A stretch of 64,000 nucleotides of DNA from Lomentospora prolificans (lineage: Eukaryota > Ascomycota > Sordariomycetes > Microascales > Microascaceae), in contig JARFXM010000001.1 in the NCBI GenBank assembly GCA_029532625.1, positions 620,001-684,000 of the forward strand, given 5' to 3'. The notes under the pieces were generated by a model, which was not told the origin of the DNA, searched no databases, and saw only the letters and a program-made list of their open reading frames with translations. Of the stretch, positions 57,210 to 64,000 are shown piece after piece. The translations under genes and the position numbers were made by a program. Numbering within the stretch: the stretch's first letter is position 1; every line of letters starts with the position of its first letter.

Positions 57210-59089
57210 TTTAGTTGTGGGGGTAGCTTCAGCGGGGTCTGGTGAGAGACGGATGTGTATGGAGTCTGAAGGCCAGCTGGCGATGGGACGCAAGGTGCAT
57301 TGGGAGGGCTTTTGTTGTGTTTTCCTGAACAGTTTGGAAATATCTTGGATGATTAGATGCGCAATTTTCTTTTATTTTTTTTTTATTCATTTATTTTTTC
57401 CCCCATTCCTTTCTTGATAGAGTCTTGGGCTCGTATACCATATATAAAATAATAATAATGACCAACCCGGGATTGATGGATATTTAGGTAGTCAAAGTTT
57501 CTCGGACGCACCTGCAGCCCGTGTTCTCGTCAACTGACATGGAAGGAACCATCTGTGAATGGGCTTCGATTTGTTCATTGTTGAGGGAGGGCAACGAACT
57601 GGGGCCGCAACTGCGCGATTGGGCGCCCATATTGCCGGATCTGGCAGTCGCATCCGCCAGCACTTGGCCGGTTTTCAGGTCTACTTTTTACCTATTTTAT
57701 CCCCTCGTGTCTCTCCCCTTGTTTGGCCTATTTATTTCTCACGAGGTGGTGCGGCAAGTCTGCCTTCAAATCGGCCTCCTAATTAGCATGCCGCTTATGA
57801 TCCTCCCGTTAAGTTCTACTCTCCATCTGAAGTCGCGCAGGATAATGGCCAGAGGGCTGCGAATGTCGGTGCTATGATAGGGTTGTACTCATGCAACTGG
57901 GTGAATCATCCGGGGTGCTTCTTGTTTCATCGACACAGGGAGCGAGCCTCGAGAGGACTGTGAGAGGCAGCCTTTTCCAACCTAGTGCATTCTTTCCCGA
58001 CTCAGCCAGCGGGCTGCGATTACGAAGGTACAATCCTGCCAACCCCTTGGCTTACTCTTGCGAAGGAGACCCGACTTTCCCAGCCACGAGTTTGGGCCAG
58101 CAATTGTGGCCTGGCTTCAAATTCCCCACAATTTCAACTGTCGTGTAAGTCGAAATCAAAAGCTTCACGATGGTTTCCAATTCGGCCTCTCTAAATTACC
58201 AAAACTTGATGCTTTTTCTTGCTCATCCTTTTCCCTCTGTTGCACCATTCGTCCCCTTTGCCGTGTCATCTTGCCGTTTTCCCACCCCAGGCCGACTCGT
58301 AGCGACAAGTGGTGCGCCCAGACAGTCTCGCTGGCCCCTTCCCCGCCGTGATCGTGTTTCAAGTCATCGTGTACGCCCAGGGTAAAGGGAGATCAGGATC
58401 TCAATGCGTTAAAGCAAAATCAGCATCAGGTCTGTCCCCATTGCGTATCTAGCGTCTTGAGCGGCCGGCGTGCGTGGCATTGCCCAACAGATCCGACTGG
58501 CTCTCCAGGCAAGAAAATAGCAAGGCACTCAAGAATCTCGTAGACGGGCCATGAGCCGCATGGGGCAACGACCGATGGAGGGAGAAGGAGAAGAGAAAGA
58601 GCAAACACCCCCTTCGAATCCACCCCCCCTTCGCAGTCCTCTCTTGGAGAGCCGACCGAAGACTTTGAGGGAGCGAGATGATCTACCACAGGTCGTCGCT
58701 CACACTCCCCCTCTAATCGTCTTTCCCTCCGTGAATTGTCCTGCTCAATTAATATCACTCCCTCTTCTTCTCTTCTCATCCGCACACAGCTCGCCGATCT
58801 CTATCCACTGCTCTTCATGGAGAGGATCGCAGCTGGTCCAAGAGTACGATCACCTTGATCTCTCCTTCGATCACCCGCTCATTCTTTCCCTCTCATTTCG
58901 CTAGAGAGAACGGATCCAGGAGGCGCGGGAATATCATCGTGTTCCTCCCCTGCTCTCCTCTTCCTTTCTTTTCCTTCTTCTTTCTTTTGTCAGGTCACTC
59001 GCGCCTCGTCCTCACCCTCCCTACCTCCTCTCTCTCCTTTTCTACCCACGCGGTCTCTCTCCTCACCTCGCCACTTACACTCCGACAAC
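57210..59089. other. Intergenic region, 1.9 kb
   Basis: 3' flank of the dehydrogenase and promoter of the surface protein. No supportable gene. Confidence 0.5.
58930..59080 (+). promoter_or_regulatory. CT-rich leader/promoter tract
   Basis: About 150 bp very rich in C and T just before the ATG at 59090, the sort of pyrimidine block found in front of well-expressed fungal genes. An intron in the 5' UTR is possible but not shown. Confidence 0.4.
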
Positions 59090-60062
59090 ATGTGTAGTGT
59101 TAAAACAGCCGTCCTTCTCTCTGGCCTCGCCGTACTGGCAAACGCCCAAGATGAAATGGTCAAGCTCGACCCCAACGATGTCGCTCTCGGATGCGCCACT
59201 ATTTGCGGTCCCATCGTCGAACTCACGGACATATGCCACGTCGCCTCCCATGCGGATTTCAAGAGGAAAATCAAGAGGCGGAAAATCGGCAAGCGACAAG
59301 TCGTCACCAACGCATTCGGCCTCGTTGTACCCGCGCCGCAAAAGACTCCCGTCACGAGCGAGCGAGTCATTACTATCACAACAGTAGTCACTCTTACTGC
59401 GACACCCTCTCAGGCGGTACCCGGTGTGGCCACTACACCTGCGGTGGGAAACAACCCATTGCCAGCTTCCTCGTCGGTTTGGACTACAACAATGACGATG
59501 GTGTTACCGGAGGACGATGGCGATGGCGGTTTACCCGTCGATGAGACGGATGTGAGGCTAGCTTTCCCTACGACTACTTCAACGCCATTAGCTGTAGGGA
59601 ATGCGGCGGATGGAACCGAGACAGTCAGCGGCGTGGAGGAGGTTTGGGAATACGCAGAGCAAAAGGAAACTGTCGTTGTGGAAGATGCGGAGAGGGCTTG
59701 TGTTTGCAACAACACGAGCTTTGACGTTGCCCTCGTTTCTGGGCTCTGCACGAGCTGCATACAACAGGCCGGATACGCCCCGGGATGTGAGTACTTGTCT
59801 CTGGATTAATACTTGAGCCTGTCACTAATATGAAATAGCCATGGGCGAAATTATGAATCAATGCCAATTTGGCGAACAGGTATACACCGATGTCAGCGAC
59901 GATATCGTCGATAACCTCGTGGTCAAAGCCGTCGCACCAACATTTTCCGCTGGTATCGACTCTTCCCTCCTCAGCGACTCTCCGCCGTCGCCGCGTCACG
60001 GGACCGGGTTCGCCGGGGCCCTAGCGGCAGGCGTAGCCTGCGGCCTCGCCCTTTTGCTATAG
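59090..60062 (+). CDS. Cys-containing GPI-anchor-like surface protein
   Basis: Two exons (59090-59786 and 59839-60062) encode 306 aa. A signal peptide (MCSVKTAVLLSGLAVLANA) is followed by a Cys-bearing N-terminal part (GCATICGPIVELTDIC), a basic KRQ-type dibasic site that Kex2 could cut, a Thr/Val/Ser-rich stalk (about 90-190), and a second Cys cluster (CVCNNTSF, LCTSCIQQAG, NQC). The C-terminus ends in a hydrophobic Ala/Gly/Leu stretch (FAGALAAGVACGLALLL), a typical GPI-anchor signal. A wall- or membrane-anchored protein is likely. It has some likeness to small Cys-rich adhesion/sensor proteins, but no named domain is recognised. The splice join gives APGSMGE. Confidence 0.8.
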
Positions 60063-61753
60063 ACTTACCATCAGCGATTAGCGGTTTTATTTTTCTTCGT
60101 CTTGGCCGTGCCAACCCTTCCATTTTAAAAACACCCTGGCCAGGTTGTATTAATCAAGGAAAGAGCGCTGTACGGATTATACCATGCTTTGCTGGGATTT
60201 TTGGGATCTTGGGAGGACACTGGGAAGGAGCATCGCGTTTCTTGGAAGCGTTAGACTTTTGTTTCCTTTGGGAGAAGACGGCTATCTTGGCTTAGGAGCA
60301 TACTTGGGAGGCATTTTTCGGTTGGGTTCCTTCACGACATACCCATGATATCTACTACACACATTTACATTCATCTTACACAACTTGTACTTGTCCATGT
60401 ACACCCCTATCATGGCAGATTCCTACTAGCATCCTGGATAGCAATTTGACTGTAACTGAGTCGCAACTTTGAAAATACTGTCAATTCCTACCCTAACAGA
60501 GGTGAGAGTTTACGGCCCTTTCGAAAATGGGCGATGCGCTGGTCGTGATCGACGGTGCGCAGGGCCCGCTCTGCTTGGATGATCTATTCGCTTTCTTCAA
60601 TGAGCGACTTCAAGAGTGATCCACCTCGTATAATGCTCAAGTCCAAGTGGTCTTTGCGTAAGGAAGAGCGATCTGTCGATGTTGAACTGTGATAGAAGGC
60701 CACTTGCTAGGCCGCAGGAGGTCATGGTTCATGTGAGGCTTGCAGGTTGACCTGGGCGTTCTTTGACAGAGAATAGACCGGGCTCAGATCGGGGTTTGGA
60801 TCCTATTGGAGCTGTCTCGAGTGCGAGGGCTCGTTCCAGTGAGAATTGACAGTACCCAAGACTGCTTCCGGTTGATCGTGGTCCACATTTCTTTCTCTCT
60901 AGCCACGCATGACAGAGAGTGCCTGACCGCCAGCCGCTCCAACGCCACAGTCACAACCACACTTTTCCCATCTCGATCTCCTTTATGTAGGGAAGCCACC
61001 GTAACGTCTATTAGTCAGGCTCCGGGGAGTATTTGTCGTCACTATGCAGTTCTCTGATCAATACTATAGCATCGGCCGGAGATTTTATCCGAAATAGCCT
61101 GAACCAGCCCCGGAGCCACGCTTTCCAAACGTCTTCTTTCCTAGAGCAGTCTTGAACCTGTCAATTATCCCTTATATAGCGGTTCTTCCCCACAAAATAG
61201 AATAGCGCGGGGGAAGTGTCAAAGTCCAATGGCCTGGCGAGGTTGCAAGGCGCAAGGGAGGAGCTTTTATCAGCTATAGCGTACGCGAGTCATATATTGC
61301 CCCCGCATATTAACACCCAGAAACAAGCTCCCGTTCGACTGCTCCAGATTTTAGGCAGTTGAGAGGTGTCAAATAAAAGGCTACGGTCGAACGCGTTCCC
61401 GATTAATAGACTCGAGGGAAAAAAGAGTCTATAGGTATAATGCATTATACGCTCGCTACCACAGGCCACGTTGCAGATTGGTTGCAAGTCTGGTGATGGG
61501 AGGAAGCTGGGAGAGCTCTATTTTCGATGATGGGAAGAGCATTTTTCTTTTCATGAGCCCATTTTTCTCTGCTCAATTATCTTTTTCTTCATCGGTGCTG
61601 GAATGGTGATTTAGCCCACCACGTGAAGCTTCGTGAACTGGATTGTGATCTTGGCTCTCCGTTTCTCTCCTCGGTGGTAGCTCGCCACCCTCCCCCCGCC
61701 TTTGTGCCATTGTAAAGAGCAAAAGAAGAGAGAAAGGGGCGACCTTTGCAGCC
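60063..61753. other. Intergenic region, 1.7 kb
   Basis: No supportable gene or RNA. The right end is the promoter of the SET-domain gene. Confidence 0.5.
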
Positions 61754-63004
61754 ATGACCCGTCTCCTCTCCTCCCTCCTCCTCGCGGCAGCTTCCCAGCT
61801 CGCCTTCAACTTCGTCTCCGCCGACGAGGGAGCTCAATACAAGTTCGAAGGCAACGATGCCATCAACAACATTGTCGAAAACACTATCCCCGCCGCCAAC
61901 CCTAACCTTCCCGGCGGCTGGTATGCACCCGATGAGTGCTACGGCAACTACTGTGTGTACGCGAGCCATCGCGCGGGCGGCGGTCGCGGCGTGGCGGCCG
62001 TGACCACCTCCGCTAGCTTCGAGAAGCTCAAGCGCATGGACAGGGCGCTGGGCATCCCCGTTCCCAACGAGAAACCCGCCTTGGACCCGCCTCCGTATGA
62101 GATCAAGGAGGTTCCCGGGAGGGGCCAGGTCCTCGTGGCCAACACGACTATTAGGCGTGGTACGAAGCTCGTGGTGAGCCAGCCGGTGCTGATCGTTCAT
62201 AGGAAGTTCATGGACGACGAAGAGGTAGACGACGAGGATCAAGAGAGGCTCCTCGATATCGCCGTGAAGCTTCTACCTGGTAAAACCCAGAAAGAGCTCC
62301 TCAGCCGGGTTGATCCCAACGGCGAGATCAAGACACTCATGGATCTCATCCGCAGCCGCCCCTTCGAGGAAAACCTCGGCCTCAACTGGGTCGGCCCGGA
62401 GGGCTTCGACAACGAAAAGAATATCTTCACTTATCCCGAGCTCGCTCACGTCGCGCACCACTGCCAGCCCAACGCGGCCTTCCACATCGACCAGGCCTAC
62501 GTCCACCATACCTCGGCCGTGCGCAAGATCCTCCCGGGCGAGGAGATCAACATCGCCTACTTCAGTCCCCTCATGCAGCGTGCTGAACGCCAGCATCTCA
62601 TCGAGAATTGGCTCGGCAAGCCGTGCACGTGTTCGCGCTGCACTGGCCACGGCGACCTCGGCAATGTGGCTAAGTCGGACGCACGCCTGGCTGAGATTGA
62701 GGAGATTGAGAAGAAGCTAAGGGATTACGAGAGCAAGGGCGTCACGACGGGTATGTTGTCCCGGCTGCAGGCGCTGTATGAGGAGGAAGGGCTCAACGCG
62801 AGATACTCGGATATGTACGAGCTGCTGGCGCTTAACTATAATGCGCTGGGATATCAGAAGAGATGTATCAAGTATGCCAACTTGGCAGTGCAAGCGGGCA
62901 TCATTGAGGATGGCCCTGATTCGAACGACGTCATTGCTATGAGGATCCTGGCGAAGAACACGCTAGAGCACTACTCATGGAAGATGAGGATGAAGGGCAA
63001 CTAG
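61754..63004 (+). CDS. SET-domain protein with a signal peptide
   Basis: Intronless, 416 aa. The first 23 residues (MTRLLSSLLLAAASQLAFNFVSA) form a clear signal peptide. The SET domain runs from about 114 (IKEVPGRGQVLVANTTIRRG) to about 270 and contains HHCQPNAAF (residues 235-243, equivalent of the NHSCxPN core) and EEINIAYF. A post-SET-like CTCSRC at 291-296 follows, then a helical TPR-like C-terminus (YELLALNYNALGYQKRC). SET proteins transfer methyl groups from SAM to lysine. A secretory signal is unusual for this class and would put the enzyme in the ER, vacuole or outside the cell. The first Asn and Ser of the core motif are replaced by His, so activity is not certain. Confidence 0.9.
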   Translation: MTRLLSSLLLAAASQLAFNFVSADEGAQYKFEGNDAINNIVENTIPAANPNLPGGWYAPDECYGNYCVYASHRAGGGRGVAAVTTSASFEKLKRMDRALGIPVPNEKPALDPPPYEIKEVPGRGQVLVANTTIRRGTKLVVSQPVLIVHRKFMDDEEVDDEDQERLLDIAVKLLPGKTQKELLSRVDPNGEIKTLMDLIRSRPFEENLGLNWVGPEGFDNEKNIFTYPELAHVAHHCQPNAAFHIDQAYVHHTSAVRKILPGEEINIAYFSPLMQRAERQHLIENWLGKPCTCSRCTGHGDLGNVAKSDARLAEIEEIEKKLRDYESKGVTTGMLSRLQALYEEEGLNARYSDMYELLALNYNALGYQKRCIKYANLAVQAGIIEDGPDSNDVIAMRILAKNTLEHYSWKMRMKGN

Positions 63005-63711
63005 ATGGCGGTAACAGAGGGAGCTTGGCGTATCGGGAGGATGAGCATTTGAGTGGCGAGATTCATCGCGCGTTGTCAGATTGTATCTTAGACATTCTTC
63101 CTTTATTCTTTAGTAATTCAAGAACGGTTATCATCGATCCTTGAGATGGACTTTCTAATTCCAGGAGACCTGTAGGTCATGCTGTAATGATGCATCGCCA
63201 AGGTGACCATGACGCAAGTCCTTCTAGAACACTTGGATGGCCAGCTCCAATCACAGAAAAGTCATCGCCTGTAAGAAGCTTAAACATGGTGCCACAGGAA
63301 TAGGCCTTAAAGAAGGGAGGGATAGTGTGGCTAATGTAGCCCTTGTTCCTACTTACCGCTCCCTATTCCCGGAGCCCAAATTACGTAGAGGCCTTAACTT
63401 ATTGAGAGGGGAAGGGTAATAAGTGCCGCCGGCCATTAGCATCGGCACCGATATCCCGGTGGTGGTTACGACAGCCGCAAAATTGGACAATTGAACCGAT
63501 TTCTGCCATAGCGATTCATTTGCACGTTCGCGGCGAACCCCTCTCGCGCAGGTCTCCTTGCGCAACCGGGCTGTATATATGTGTCCTAAGACCGTCGGAT
63601 CTTGGGCTGAGTTGAGTGTCTGCCTCTTTGTAACTGTAAATTTGGCCTCCGTCCGACCTTTCGTAAACGTTACTACTCCACTTACCCTCGAAGAAGCGGT
63701 CAAATTTCAGG
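63005..63711. other. Intergenic region
   Basis: 3' flank of the SET gene and promoter of the secreted protein at 63712; no other gene. Confidence 0.5.
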
Positions 63712-64000
63712 ATGCCAAGTCTCAATGCCGCTCTCGGCGGCCTAGCCATCGCGGGACTCACCCGTCTTGTGTCGGCCGAATGCACCCGCGAAGCCCTCTT
63801 CGCCGCGGCCGAAACCTACATCGAGGCCCAAATCGCCGGTGACTCCTCCACGCTATCCCTTTCCTCTGACTTCTCCTACATGGAAAACAACAAAGACGCT
63901 GAGGTCGCCTCTGGCCTTCTAGGGAAGGCCCTCGCTCTCGACTATAACCGTACAACCGTGGATACGACGCAGTGCGCCAGCTTCACGCACCTCATCTCCA
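63712..64000 (+). CDS. 5' part of a secreted protein, cut by the window end
   Basis: The frame starts at ATG 63712 with a signal peptide (MPSLNAALGGLAIAGLTRLVSA) and continues CTREALFAAAETYIEAQIAG, YMENNKDAEVASGLL and YNRTTVDTTQCASFTHLIS without a stop to the window edge (at least 96 aa). It resembles a family of secreted ascomycete proteins of unknown function in which a Cys follows the signal peptide and a second lies about 60 residues later. The rest of the gene is outside the window. Confidence 0.72.
   Translation, partial: MPSLNAALGGLAIAGLTRLVSAECTREALFAAAETYIEAQIAGDSSTLSLSSDFSYMENNKDAEVASGLLGKALALDYNRTTVDTTQCASFTHLIS

Overview
The window is nuclear DNA of a filamentous ascomycete, probably Pezizomycotina and most likely a sordariomycete-type genome. 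Genes are spread on both strands with no operons. Most carry short GT-AG introns (54-100 bp) with CTAAC/CTGAC branch sites. The gene families also fit: a HET-domain protein, an MBF-type APSES/ankyrin regulator, a Fta1-like kinetochore protein, a pisatin-demethylase-type P450 and an extracellular intradiol dioxygenase. I joined exons by hand, checking frame at every junction. About 21 protein-coding genes are supported.

Layout. 1-15 kb: a six-exon P450 (+), a METTL16-type RNA methyltransferase (-), an unknown membrane protein (-), a long non-coding stretch, a DUF4139/DUF4140 mucoidy-inhibitor-like protein (+) and a Fta1/CENP-L-like protein (-). 15-25 kb: a HET-domain protein (+) convergent with a very large fungal protein (-, about 1420 aa) whose C-terminus looks HicA-like, then Met8 siroheme synthase (-). 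25-35 kb: Vac1/Pep7-Rabenosyn (+), Mbp1 (-), a LYR-motif mitochondrial protein (+) and a GNAT acetyltransferase (-) with nearly touching 3' ends. 35-50 kb: a Ser-rich protein, a secreted DUF4360-like protein, an ER-luminal protein ending in KDEL but interrupted by a frame break, an intradiol dioxygenase, a possible helical-barrel protein and a type I membrane protein. 51-64 kb: a GT4 glycosyltransferase (-) divergent from a UDP-glucose 6-dehydrogenase (+), a GPI-anchor-like surface protein, a SET-domain protein with a signal peptide, and the 5' end of a secreted protein cut by the window edge.

Most genes are independent housekeeping or secretory genes. The one neighbour pair that suggests joint function is the divergent GT4/UDP-glucose dehydrogenase pair, which could make and use UDP-glucuronate, for example for a glucuronosyl lipid. 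Points that most deserve checking are the TAG followed by 76 coding-like codons in the DUF4139 gene, the one-base frame break in the KDEL gene, the AAG-acceptor join of the 1420-aa gene, the secreted SET protein and the Cys-bearing insertion in the dehydrogenase. No tRNA, rRNA, intact transposon or CRISPR array was seen.
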